Position numbers and translations under genes: made by a program. Below the pieces are notes generated by a model. The model was not told the DNA's origin and ran no database searches. It worked only from the letters and a program-made list of their open reading frames with translations. A stretch of 37,410 nucleotides of DNA from positions 1-37,410 of the forward strand of contig VEPN01000030.1 in assembly GCA_012026835.1 (NCBI GenBank), given 5' to 3'. This DNA comes from Candidatus Methanoperedens sp. Lineage in GTDB: Archaea > Halobacteriota > Methanosarcinia > Methanosarcinales > Methanoperedenaceae. Below are positions 24,513-31,881 of this stretch, piece by piece. The stretch's first letter is position 1, and the number at the start of each line of letters is the position of its first letter.

Positions 24513-25946
24513 CCTTATTACAACTTCACAATAGTTGTCGCCATGAGTCAAAAGATGTATTATGCTTAATTCTGCCTTATCTCCAAATGCATAATTCAGT
24601 GCCCCTTTGAACGTTTCCCTGGAAGTATGGCAAACATATATATCAAATGTATTTTTCTCTGCTACGATGTTGCATTTACTGACCCTGTATAGCAGGTTAT
24701 TCCCATCCAGTTTCCATTCGCTTTCCCTGTGGAGCCTGGAATCGATTATTTGAATGGCTTTCTGGAAATTGTCAAGGTTCCATTTCTTGATGCCGTTTTC
24801 TTTTTCATACTCCTGCATCAGGGTTTTTCCTATCCTTTTCCCCAGGGCAGAGAGGGATATGGGAATATCAGGCATATCTTTAAGCCCGTTGAGAAAAGCC
24901 ATGAACATTATCAGTTCCTGGTCCACCATACTATTACTTGTTTTTAAATCATCTACTAATTCATTGATCTTGATGCCAACATCCGGCCTGTGACGCAGCA
25001 CTATCATATTGGCAGTTGCCTTTGCATCGTATAGATGGCCGTTTGTCTCCAGGAGCGCGACAAGGCTTTTCCTGATTTTCTCTATCGCTTCCTTTGTCCT
25101 GTAATTATGATGTACTATGATGGTATCTTTATCTATATCCACCCTGTCTGCGACCCTTGAACTCTCATAAACCTTCTTTATGAGTAAGAGCATTTCATTC
25201 AAAGGTATTTCCCTGATGGGTTTTTTTGCCAGGGATTCTATGGTTATTTCTCCCATCGGTATCTTATCAGCAAGCAGGTCCTCAAAGTAATTCCTGTGGA
25301 CAGTGACCATGTTATAGTTGCTCAATAAATGCCTGTTTATCATTGTCTTCCAGAAATAAGGGCGGCTCTTTATGGTCCTTATTATTTCATCGCTTTCCCC
25401 GAAAAACGTGACCAGGCTTTTACAGGCATCCTTTTTATTGGATCCTGACAGTTCAATTTTTATGCAATCGCTGAAACTGAGAACTGATTTTATCTCAAGC
25501 GGCGTACTGTCCAGTGAATTTTTTACAAGGTACTGGGACAGGATACCTGAGATAAATTTTATTTTTTGGGGAGAACCTGTCATTTCTATAGATACCCTGG
25601 AGGGGAACCTATCAGTATCATAATCCAGAGCAAGATCAATATCCCACTCAAGTTCACCGAACCTGTGTTTTAGATATTCTTCCAGTCCCTTCATAGAATT
25701 AATCAGCGAGGGGTCTAACATGTGGTCAAGTACGTCATCCGGAACAAATATCCCGTCTATCTCGGTCAGCATCCATTTAAAAAGGGAAGTCTCAATTGCC
25801 GAAGAATTCGAGCGCGAATTATATTTCAAGGCTCTGTTTATCATTTCCTTTATCGCTTTCCCGAAATTGCCATGATGCTTTTCAACGTAAGGTCTTATCT
25901 TCTCGATATATTCATCGTCAATAGAAATATGCCTTGAGACTGTCAT
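24504..25946 (-). CDS. 480-residue RHH/V4R-like putative regulator, copy 2 (stand-alone)
   Basis: Same length and layout as the copies at 22477 and 27990. The N-terminal ribbon-helix-helix-like unit reads VTVSRHISIDDEYIEK... in outline, strand VSRHISI then helices around YIEKIRPYVEKHHG and FGKAIKEMINRA. The conserved C-terminal KCNI, VCH, RETFKGA and HGDNYCEV are all present. Unlike the other two copies it is not followed by a cytochrome: the next gene on the strand starts 266 bp further on, after the half-site cluster. It has its own upstream motif at 26026-26038 and a G-run ribosome binding site seven to eight bases before ATG 25946. It may be the master regulator or a leftover of a module that lost its cytochromes. 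Confidence 0.6.
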   Translation of the reverse strand: MTVSRHISIDDEYIEKIRPYVEKHHGNFGKAIKEMINRALKYNSRSNSSAIETSLFKWMLTEIDGIFVPDDVLDHMLDPSLINSMKGLEEYLKHRFGELEWDIDLALDYDTDRFPSRVSIEMTGSPQKIKFISGILSQYLVKNSLDSTPLEIKSVLSFSDCIKIELSGSNKKDACKSLVTFFGESDEIIRTIKSRPYFWKTMINRHLLSNYNMVTVHRNYFEDLLADKIPMGEITIESLAKKPIREIPLNEMLLLIKKVYESSRVADRVDIDKDTIIVHHNYRTKEAIEKIRKSLVALLETNGHLYDAKATANMIVLRHRPDVGIKINELVDDLKTSNSMVDQELIMFMAFLNGLKDMPDIPISLSALGKRIGKTLMQEYEKENGIKKWNLDNFQKAIQIIDSRLHRESEWKLDGNNLLYRVSKCNIVAEKNTFDIYVCHTSRETFKGALNYAFGDKAELSIIHLLTHGDNYCEVVIRLT

Positions 25947-26025
25947 GATATGAACCCCCCCGTTTTTTCGTTCATTTTTAAGTATAACATTGTATCCTTT
26001 AATGGAATAACTTTCAAATCAAGAG

Positions 26026-26038
26026 TATATAATGTCAA
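26026..26038 (-). promoter_or_regulatory. Shared 13-bp motif upstream of regulator copy 2
   Basis: TATATAATGTCAA on the plus strand, that is TTGACATTATATA reading towards the gene. It matches TATCTAATGCCAA at 24262 and TATATAATGCCAA at 29668 in 11 or 12 of 13 positions. Its AT end could double as a TATA box. It lies about 85 bp before the start codon. Confidence 0.5.
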
Positions 26039-26146
26039 TGTTATGAACCTATTTGATATACTTCTGTTACCATAAACCATAAAAAAGCCCGGATTATGGC
26101 AATAAAAGGAAAAAATAGCAAAAAAGATCAGATTTGGTACATGATA

Positions 26147-27043
26147 TCAGAGTATATAGGTGCTAACTGCCTCAACCAGTACCTGGTAGGAGATCCACAG
26201 CATCCAGACACAGATAGTAAGGAATACTATGGTGAATACCAACCTTGCTAATCCAAAGATAAGGATATTGCTGGGTGTCTGATCCTTTTTGCTATTATCC
26301 GGTGTTTCATCCTTCGTCATAATCATAAGGACACTATTGGGTACCTCGCTGATTCCTTTATTCTTATTGTTATTTATCCTCTCTCTCAACTCCGGATTGT
26401 TCAGGGCTTCTTCGTATTCCGCTGCATGCTCATGTTTCATTTCCTCCTCTGAAATATTACCTGTTACCCATGACATATTCAGGAATTTTCCTAAGTGTTC
26501 ATCATAAAAATGCCCGATGAACACGGCAAGGGATGCAAGCACTGCTTCCCATGTGTGGAAAAGGTTTGCTATCTGGATAAACCCTATAGGGAAATATTGC
26601 ATGGCTGCGAAAGGATGCCACATCAATATGCCTGTGAAACCCATGACTACGGCCCCGAATCCTGCCCCGAAATATTCGAATTTCTGTTTCCAGGTATATC
26701 TGCCGAATTCTGGTTGCTTGTCGGTATACCTGAAGTAATACTTCACCTGCTGCTGGAAGTCCTGCAGGTCTTTCATATTGAACAGGATATCAAAGCGGGG
26801 TTTTTCAAGGAGATGGAATACAACATGGTAAACGCTGACCCCTATCATTAACAGGCCTGCATAGTGATGGATAAATGTCCTGTTGGCAAAACCGCCTACA
26901 GACGCTATCATCCATTGTGACCACCATTCATCCGGGAACTTCAGGGGGAATCCCGTGTAAGCCAGGAGTATGAATGTTGTAAAGAATATTATATGCTGTA
27001 CCCTCTGGTTGAGCGTGAATCTCCTGAATTTTAATTCTGTCAT
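26147..27043 (-). CDS. Cytochrome b561-type membrane protein (FdhI/thiosulfate reductase gamma-like)
   Basis: A 298-residue diheme b-type membrane cytochrome. Four main helices occur between residues 14 and 195, with candidate heme ligands His17 (RVQHIIFF), His59-His60 (FIHHYAGLL), the pair in VYHVVFH, and histidines in NLFHTWE and IGHFYDEH near the fourth helix. A long hydrophilic loop (about 205-260) leads to a fifth C-terminal helix. Such proteins oxidise menaquinol or methanophenazine and pass electrons to a c-type partner. Start ATG at 27043 lies 2 nt after the stop of the multiheme cytochrome gene, with AGGAGG ahead of it. The cytochrome b plus multiheme cytochrome pair resembles the methanophenazine:cytochrome c oxidoreductases proposed for ANME-2. 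Confidence 0.87.
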   Translation of the reverse strand: MTELKFRRFTLNQRVQHIIFFTTFILLAYTGFPLKFPDEWWSQWMIASVGGFANRTFIHHYAGLLMIGVSVYHVVFHLLEKPRFDILFNMKDLQDFQQQVKYYFRYTDKQPEFGRYTWKQKFEYFGAGFGAVVMGFTGILMWHPFAAMQYFPIGFIQIANLFHTWEAVLASLAVFIGHFYDEHLGKFLNMSWVTGNISEEEMKHEHAAEYEEALNNPELRERINNNKNKGISEVPNSVLMIMTKDETPDNSKKDQTPSNILIFGLARLVFTIVFLTICVWMLWISYQVLVEAVSTYIL

Positions 27044-27045
27044 TG

Positions 27046-27879
27046 TTAATGCCTCCTCCTTAATTCGAAATTTGATGTAATGCCAAGGATAATGAGCCCT
27101 ATTGTGAAAGTAATCTCAAAAAGTATCATTATTATGTAGAAATATGTTACCAGCTTCTTGGCATCAATGAATCCGAGATAAACCGATTGTCCTTCGTGTA
27201 CTTTGCCTCCATAGATAAAGGCATTATTGGCACCCTGGTGGCAGTCCGGTTTCCCGCAAGTAGCCGGAAGATTTGCCTGGTTTACCGCAGACTTCGGGTC
27301 GCTCTCCTGCCTGGTATCATGGTTCTCATGACAATCCGAGCATGTTGCAAGCACCTCCCCGCCGCTTATATATGCTTTGTAATGGTATGATTTTTTATAC
27401 GTATCGAACCTGTCGGTGCTGATCCCATAGTACCACGCCTGCATTTTCGTCTGGTTTTCGTGGCAGCTGGCGCACATGAGCGGGATATTTTCACTATGTG
27501 TCTGAGAATCTGGATCTTTAGAGGACAGGATATTGTGGGTGCCGTGGCAATCTGTACAGGCGGCAGCTTCCACTCTTCCTTCTTTCAGTCTTTGCCAGTG
27601 GATGCTCTCTTCATATGTGTTAGTGACTTCCGCATGGCATCTTGAGCAGAACTCCGTCATATTGACACGTGAGGGAACGCCTGTAAAATTGGTATGCATG
27701 ACATTTATGGATACGACTTCGCCGCTGATTTTTATGTCTCCCCCGTGACAGTCGGTACATGAAATATCTTTATTAAAGTGTATGCTTTCCTGAAAATCGT
27801 TTACCTCTTTGGAATGGCAATGGAAACATGAAATATCCCCGGTCTGTCCTGATACGACAAGACCACCTGCTGCCATCAA
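27046..27879 (-). CDS. Multiheme cytochrome c, six CxxCH plus one CxxxxCH, C-terminal anchor
   Basis: Six CxxCH heme sites (CFHCH, CTDCH, CSRCH, CTDCH, CASCH, CSDCH) and one unusual CGKPDCH (CX4CH), so probably a heptaheme protein. His residues in IHFNKD, IHWQR, YHYKAY and others may be distal ligands. A C-terminal helix (about residues 245-268) anchors it next to the cytochrome b561 encoded 2 nt downstream. The first standard start is ATG 27879, which cuts into the signal peptide: the same frame upstream reads RIGRSTALSIIAGIFLMAAG without any ATG, GTG or TTG before TTG 27882. An in-frame ACG at 28002, four or five bases after GAGGTG, is a possible non-standard start; a base error is another explanation. 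Gene of module B behind regulator copy 3. Confidence 0.87.
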   Translation of the reverse strand: MMAAGGLVVSGQTGDISCFHCHSKEVNDFQESIHFNKDISCTDCHGGDIKISGEVVSINVMHTNFTGVPSRVNMTEFCSRCHAEVTNTYEESIHWQRLKEGRVEAAACTDCHGTHNILSSKDPDSQTHSENIPLMCASCHENQTKMQAWYYGISTDRFDTYKKSYHYKAYISGGEVLATCSDCHENHDTRQESDPKSAVNQANLPATCGKPDCHQGANNAFIYGGKVHEGQSVYLGFIDAKKLVTYFYIIMILFEITFTIGLIILGITSNFELRRRH

Positions 27880-27923
27880 AAAGATCCCTGCAATAATGGA
27901 CAGGGCTGTTGATCTGCCGATCC

Positions 27924-27983
27924 GTGTTGTTGAAAGCCGTGTTGTTAAAAGCCATGTTGTTAAAAGCCATGTTGTTGAAAGTT
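27924..27983. repeat. Four tandem 15-bp repeats ahead of the cytochrome signal peptide
   Basis: Units GTGTTGTTGAAAGCC, GTGTTGTTAAAAGCC, ATGTTGTTAAAAGCC and ATGTTGTTGAAAGTT on the plus strand. In the frame of the cytochrome they encode a five-residue repeat L(S/L)TT(W/R). The period is a multiple of three, so copy-number change would not shift the frame. Confidence 0.9.
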
Positions 27984-27989
27984 TTGGTT

Positions 27990-29432
27990 TTAAGGTATTC
28001 GTATTACCACCTCACAAAATTTATCTCCATGAGTTAACAGATGTTTGATTTCCAGTTCCGCCTCGTTTCCCATAGCATAATTCATTGCCCCTTTGAACGT
28101 CTCCCTGGCGGTATGACAGACCGATGTGTCGAATTTATTCCCTTCGGTAGCAATATTGCATTTCTTCACTGTGTATAAGAGGTTATTTCCGTCTAATTTC
28201 CATTCACTTTCCCTGTGCAATCTGGAATCCACCAGTTCAAGGGCTTTCTGGAAAGTTTCAAGGTTCCATTTCTTTATGTCGTTCTCTTTTTCATACTCTT
28301 TCATTAATGATTTGCCTATCCTCCTTCCAAGGGCCGAAAGTGACAGCGGGATATCAGGCATATCCTTAAGCCCTTTAAGAAAAGCCATGAACATTACCAG
28401 TTCCTGGTCAACATTACTACTGCTCGTTTTCAGGTTTTCCACAATTTCATTGATTTTCATTCCAACGTCTGGCCTGTGCGTCAAATATATCATATTGGCC
28501 ATCAGCTTGGCGTCGTATAGATGGCCGTTGGCATCTAAAAGCGATATTAAGCTCTTTTTCAACTTTTCGATAGCGTCTTTACTCCTGTAATTATGGTATA
28601 AAGTAAGGGATTCTTTATCGATCTCCACCCTGTCTGCTACCCTTGAGGTCTCGTAAACATCTTTTATCAGTAAAAGCATCTCTTTCAATGGTATTTCCCT
28701 GATAGGTTTTTTTGCCAGGTTCTCTATCATGACCTCCCCGGAAAGCGTATTGCTGGCAAGCATATCCTCAAAGTAATTCCTGTGGATGGTGACCATATTG
28801 TAATTACTTGAAAGATGCCTGTTGATAAGGGATTTCCAGAAGTCCGGCCTGTTCTTTATCACTTTCATAGCTTCATCCATTCCCCCGAAGAAGTTGACAA
28901 GGCTGCTAATTGAGTCCTTTTTATCGGATCTTGCCAGTTCAACTTTTATACATTCATTGAAATTAACAATTGAAATTATCTGAAGCGGCGCCTTTTCAAG
29001 CGAGTTCTTCACAAGAAAGTGTGATAATAAACGCGCAACAAATTTTATCTTAAGGGGTTCGCCTCCGACCTCCATTAATATATTCGAAGGGAATACATCG
29101 TTGTCGCTTTTTAAGGTCAGGTAAATATGCCATTCAAGCTCACTGAACCTGCGGTTCAGGTAATCTTCGAGTTTTGCGATAGAATTTATCTGTCCGGGAT
29201 CGATAAGTTCATCAAGGATATCATCAGGAACAAGCCTGTCATCTATTTCTGTTAGCATCCAGTTAAACAAGGATATATCGATCGCCGATGAATTCATGCG
29301 CGGGCTGTATTTTCCTGCCCTGTTTATCATTTCCCTTATGGCAGCGCCGAAATTGCCGTGGTGCTTTTCAACGTACGGCTTCATTTTCTCGACGTGTTCA
29401 TCGTCAATTGATATATGCCTTGTAACGTTCAT
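27990..29432 (-). CDS. 480-residue RHH/V4R-like putative regulator, copy 3
   Basis: Third 480-residue paralogue. The N-terminal strand VTRHISI and helices around VEKMKPYVEKHHG and FGAAIREMINRAG match the ribbon-helix-helix plan. The core YNMVTIHRNYFEDML, SRVADRVEID and NGHLYDAK is retained, as are C-terminal KCNI, VCH, RETFKGA and HGDKFCEV. A clear AAAGGAGG precedes ATG 29432. It lies 43 nt after the small membrane protein gene of module B and just upstream of the multiheme cytochrome and cytochrome b561 genes, repeating the gene order of module A. Divergence in the 100-220 region is greater than in the core, suggesting different ligand or partner specificity. Confidence 0.6.
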   Translation of the reverse strand: MNVTRHISIDDEHVEKMKPYVEKHHGNFGAAIREMINRAGKYSPRMNSSAIDISLFNWMLTEIDDRLVPDDILDELIDPGQINSIAKLEDYLNRRFSELEWHIYLTLKSDNDVFPSNILMEVGGEPLKIKFVARLLSHFLVKNSLEKAPLQIISIVNFNECIKVELARSDKKDSISSLVNFFGGMDEAMKVIKNRPDFWKSLINRHLSSNYNMVTIHRNYFEDMLASNTLSGEVMIENLAKKPIREIPLKEMLLLIKDVYETSRVADRVEIDKESLTLYHNYRSKDAIEKLKKSLISLLDANGHLYDAKLMANMIYLTHRPDVGMKINEIVENLKTSSSNVDQELVMFMAFLKGLKDMPDIPLSLSALGRRIGKSLMKEYEKENDIKKWNLETFQKALELVDSRLHRESEWKLDGNNLLYTVKKCNIATEGNKFDTSVCHTARETFKGAMNYAMGNEAELEIKHLLTHGDKFCEVVIRIP

Positions 29433-29475
29433 ATTTTAGCCTCCTTTCCACCGATTCTCCTCTTGTATGTATCAT

Positions 29476-29643
29476 TCAATTTCTGGCTACCGATTGGAGC
29501 ATATACACAAAGAAGGACACCGGGACAAGGAACAATCCTCCGGCAAAGAATGCGAGGAATGTTTCCGCAGGAAGACTATATGCCGCCGCCATGAATACTG
29601 CCGCTGCAATTGTTGCCACAATATACTTCACCTTATTTTCCAT
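29476..29643 (-). CDS. Small membrane protein, 55 residues, module B
   Basis: Two hydrophobic helices around the motif AAYSLPAETFLAFFAGGLFL, paralogous to the N-terminal half of the 101-residue protein of module A but without its charged tail. I chose ATG 29643, which has AAGGAG eight or nine bases upstream; the longer TTG frame from 29664 would begin ahead of that site. First gene of module B, followed by regulator copy 3. Function unknown. Confidence 0.65.
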   Translation of the reverse strand: MENKVKYIVATIAAAVFMAAAYSLPAETFLAFFAGGLFLVPVSFFVYMLQSVARN

Positions 29644-29667
29644 ATATATCAACTCCTTGATCAAAGA

Positions 29668-29680
29668 TATATAATGCCAA
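29668..29680 (-). promoter_or_regulatory. Shared 13-bp motif upstream of module B
   Basis: TATATAATGCCAA on the plus strand, 25 bp before the start of the small membrane protein gene. It is the third copy of the motif found at 24262-24274 and 26026-26038. The AT-rich flank toward 29690 may contain the TATA box proper. Confidence 0.5.
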
Positions 29681-29795
29681 TATTAAAAAATCATTTGAGA
29701 ATATTTTGTAAGAGAAATGCCTTATTGCGTCATGTGCGCTGTATCGTGGATTTCAGTGGGCACGAATTAAAATTCGATGATTTTTTTAAAAATGA

Positions 29796-29957
29796 TACTG
29801 GTCAGGTGGCTGGATATATGGACTGGAAAAACCATTGGGGTTTCTTATTGTCTGCCTGGAACCAAGAAAGCAGGGATTTGGCGGGGTTGCACTTATTGTT
29901 GACAATAACTGTCCTTGTGAACCAATCAAAATAGACTTTAGCAACGAACTAATATGA
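29796..29957 (+). other. Possible gene fragment ending in a CPC motif
   Basis: A 53-codon open frame without start codon, ending at TGA 29955-29957. Its translation has protein-like texture (WSGGWIYGLEKPLGFLIV, then RKQGFGGVALIVDNNCPCEP). A different frame just upstream (about 29674-29795) also looks coding-like (RCIVDFSGHELKFDDFFK). This could be a decayed gene, but no single-base shift joins the two cleanly, so support is weak. Confidence 0.2.
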
Positions 29958-30050
29958 ACTCGTACGAACTCCGGTTTCATGAGTTCGTTTCAGTTCGTGC
30001 CAGTTCGTTGTTTATATCGTGCTGTTTTTCATACCAGTTCGAAAAGTTCG
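29942..30050. repeat. Array of AGTTCG elements forming a large imperfect palindrome
   Basis: CGAACT occurs at 29945 and 29965 with a related GAACTCG at 29956; the reverse AGTTCG occurs at 29982, 29992 and 30002 with exact 10-bp spacing, and again at 30036 and 30045. The arms CAACGAACT...CGAACTC (29942-29971) and GAGTTCG...AGTTCGTTG (29981-30010) face each other around a 9-base centre and match in about 23 of 30 positions. The rest of 29681-30074 holds no convincing gene. The array lies just beyond the stop of the GT4 transferase and about 300 bp upstream of module B. Confidence 0.8.
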
Positions 30051-30074
30051 CAAAGTGTAGCAACTAACGGTAGT

Positions 30075-30920
30075 TCATCCCGGTACCATTATCCCGATGG
30101 CGCTGAATATTGCAGTCAATGTGTACATGGCATACGTTGCCTGCTTCTCTGTGACACGTTTATAATAAGGGAGTACCCATTTCAGCGTCAGGTTGTTTGG
30201 GACCTCAAGCGTACCATCATCCCTGACTTTCCCGAACTTGACCTGCTGATACTTCTTGATGCGCCAGTATACGTACATGAGGAAATTGATCGTGTGGGGC
30301 ACAAGCATGATAAAGCCGCTGACTATGAACCCCTGCAGGACGATCATTACGCCGATAGCTGCGCCTACTGTGAGTGAACCCACGTTGCCCCAGAAGATGC
30401 GAGCTGGATATCTCTCGAACAGGAAAAATCCTGCCGTGGCGCCGGTGACTGCAATTATGGCAACAATCGTATCGATGTTTCCTGTCATCAGAGATTTAAT
30501 TACAAGAGAGACGAGGATTATTACCGATAGGCCGGATGACAGGCCATTGAAGCCTGAATGCATGTTTACCAGGTTTGCCGCAACAAGTACAAAAGTGGGC
30601 ACGATAAGCTGGCTGTAGAAGATCCCAAAATCAACTTGGCCGATAAAGGGGAGCAGCATATTGGAGTTTACCGCATATTGCATCAGGGGGTAGGAGCAAT
30701 AATACATCAAGACAAGCTTTGCGGGCCTGCCAATGTCGATCATATCATCAAGGATGCCGAACAGTCCAAAAAGCATGATGACATTTAACGCAACGAAGTT
30801 TGTGGGCTCGAATTTATAAAAAAGAGAATTTATAGATATTGAAAAAAGGACTGCAAGCATTATAGCGATACCGCCGCCTGTAGGCACCAATTTTTTATCT
30901 CTTTTATAATAATCCTTCAC
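30075..30920 (-). CDS. GT4-family polyprenyl-phosphate sugar-1-phosphate transferase (MraY/WecA-like)
   Basis: A multi-pass membrane enzyme that transfers a sugar-1-phosphate, probably GlcNAc-1-P, from a UDP-sugar to dolichyl/polyprenyl phosphate, the first step of archaeal N-glycan or surface glycan synthesis. Visible motifs: KLVPTGGG at the N-terminus, LFGILDDMIDIG (the catalytic DD), NLVNMHSGFNGLSSG, IFWGNVGSLTVG and the loop VPHTINF. The first standard start is GTG 30920, but the frame upstream to about 31055 encodes the expected first helix (ATT at 31013: IEIGLVFLVPFLIIL, then TPYLIRKLTDKGLVV) without any ATG, GTG or TTG. The real start is therefore probably non-standard (ATT 31013 or ATA 31028, the latter 3 nt after GGAG), or a base is wrong. 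Confidence 0.87.
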   Translation of the reverse strand: MKDYYKRDKKLVPTGGGIAIMLAVLFSISINSLFYKFEPTNFVALNVIMLFGLFGILDDMIDIGRPAKLVLMYYCSYPLMQYAVNSNMLLPFIGQVDFGIFYSQLIVPTFVLVAANLVNMHSGFNGLSSGLSVIILVSLVIKSLMTGNIDTIVAIIAVTGATAGFFLFERYPARIFWGNVGSLTVGAAIGVMIVLQGFIVSGFIMLVPHTINFLMYVYWRIKKYQQVKFGKVRDDGTLEVPNNLTLKWVLPYYKRVTEKQATYAMYTLTAIFSAIGIMVPG

Positions 30921-31182
30921 TACAAGGCCTTTATCTGTGAGTTTTCGTATCAGGTAGGGTGTGGTGGTCAGGATAATCAGGAAAGGGACAAGAAATACGA
31001 GTCCGATTTCAATTATAAGCCAGTGTATATTCTCCAGATTAACACCTGATAGCTTATTAAGAATATTAACTATAAAGAGTTATTTGAGAAAAATGAGGTA
31101 TAGCCTTGCCTAAAAAGCAATTTCATAAATAATTTTACTTCGTCGATAGGATTATTACAAATACTACTAATTATGAATTGAT

Positions 31183-31809
31183 ATGATGGTAGAAAATATT
31201 CTAATTCTTAGCCCACATACCGATGATGGTGAATTAGGTTGTGGCGGCAGTATTGTAAAGTTTGTTGAGGAGGGAATGGATGTATCTTACGTGGCCCTTT
31301 CAAGTTGCGAAAAGTCGGTTCCCGCAGGATGTCCAGCCGATATATTGAGGCATGAGGTAAAGAAGGCAACCGAAGTTCTTGGGATAACCAAATTGCTACT
31401 TCATGATTTTGAGGTCAGGGAATTCCCCAGTTTGAGGCAGAAAATACTTGATGTGCTTATAGAAATTCGAGAAAAAGTCCACCCTGATGTTGTTATCACC
31501 CCGTCTTCTTATGATACCCACCAGGATCATAAGATAGTTCGGGAAGAGACATTAAGGGCTTTTAAGAAATGTACTATATTGGGTTATGAACAGCCATGGA
31601 ATAATATAACATTTGATACAATGGCATTTATTCCTTTGAAAAAAGGACATATAATGAAAAAGATAGAGGCACTAAATTGCTATGAAACACAGAAAAACAA
31701 GAGCTATTTCGGCGCAGATTTCATCAAAGGGCTTGCCCAGACGAGGGGGACTCAAATAGATGAGATGTATGCAGAGGCATTTGAAGTGATCAGGTGGGTT
31801 ATCAGATAA
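31183..31809 (+). CDS. PIG-L/LmbE family deacetylase
   Basis: A 208-residue zinc-dependent deacetylase of the PIG-L/LmbE family, acting on N-acetylglucosamine-linked substrates such as sugar-lipids. The zinc motif is SPHTDDGELGCGG (the family form is HPDDE) and the third ligand is in HQDHK. Length is slightly short but complete. ATG at 31183 (or 31186). It opens the plus-strand glycan cluster, and lies divergent from the GT4 transferase. Confidence 0.87.
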   Translation: MMVENILILSPHTDDGELGCGGSIVKFVEEGMDVSYVALSSCEKSVPAGCPADILRHEVKKATEVLGITKLLLHDFEVREFPSLRQKILDVLIEIREKVHPDVVITPSSYDTHQDHKIVREETLRAFKKCTILGYEQPWNNITFDTMAFIPLKKGHIMKKIEALNCYETQKNKSYFGADFIKGLAQTRGTQIDEMYAEAFEVIRWVIR

Positions 31810-31881
31810 GATTATTTTCATGATAACGGAATGTTTGCGGAAACCTTAAAATATAACTCTTACCATTATATAAATTAAAAT

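Noticed and set aside
27924-27983. CRISPR or minisatellite mobile element
   Set aside because: Units are 15 bp without spacers, so it is a plain tandem repeat.
29467-29934. 155-codon plus-strand open frame
   Set aside because: Its first half is antisense to the small membrane protein gene, which has its own ribosome binding site and a paralogue; no family features.
29942-30050. CRISPR-like array
   Set aside because: Elements are only 6-7 bp, occur in both orientations and have spacers of 3 to 28 bp; no repeats of CRISPR length and no cas genes.
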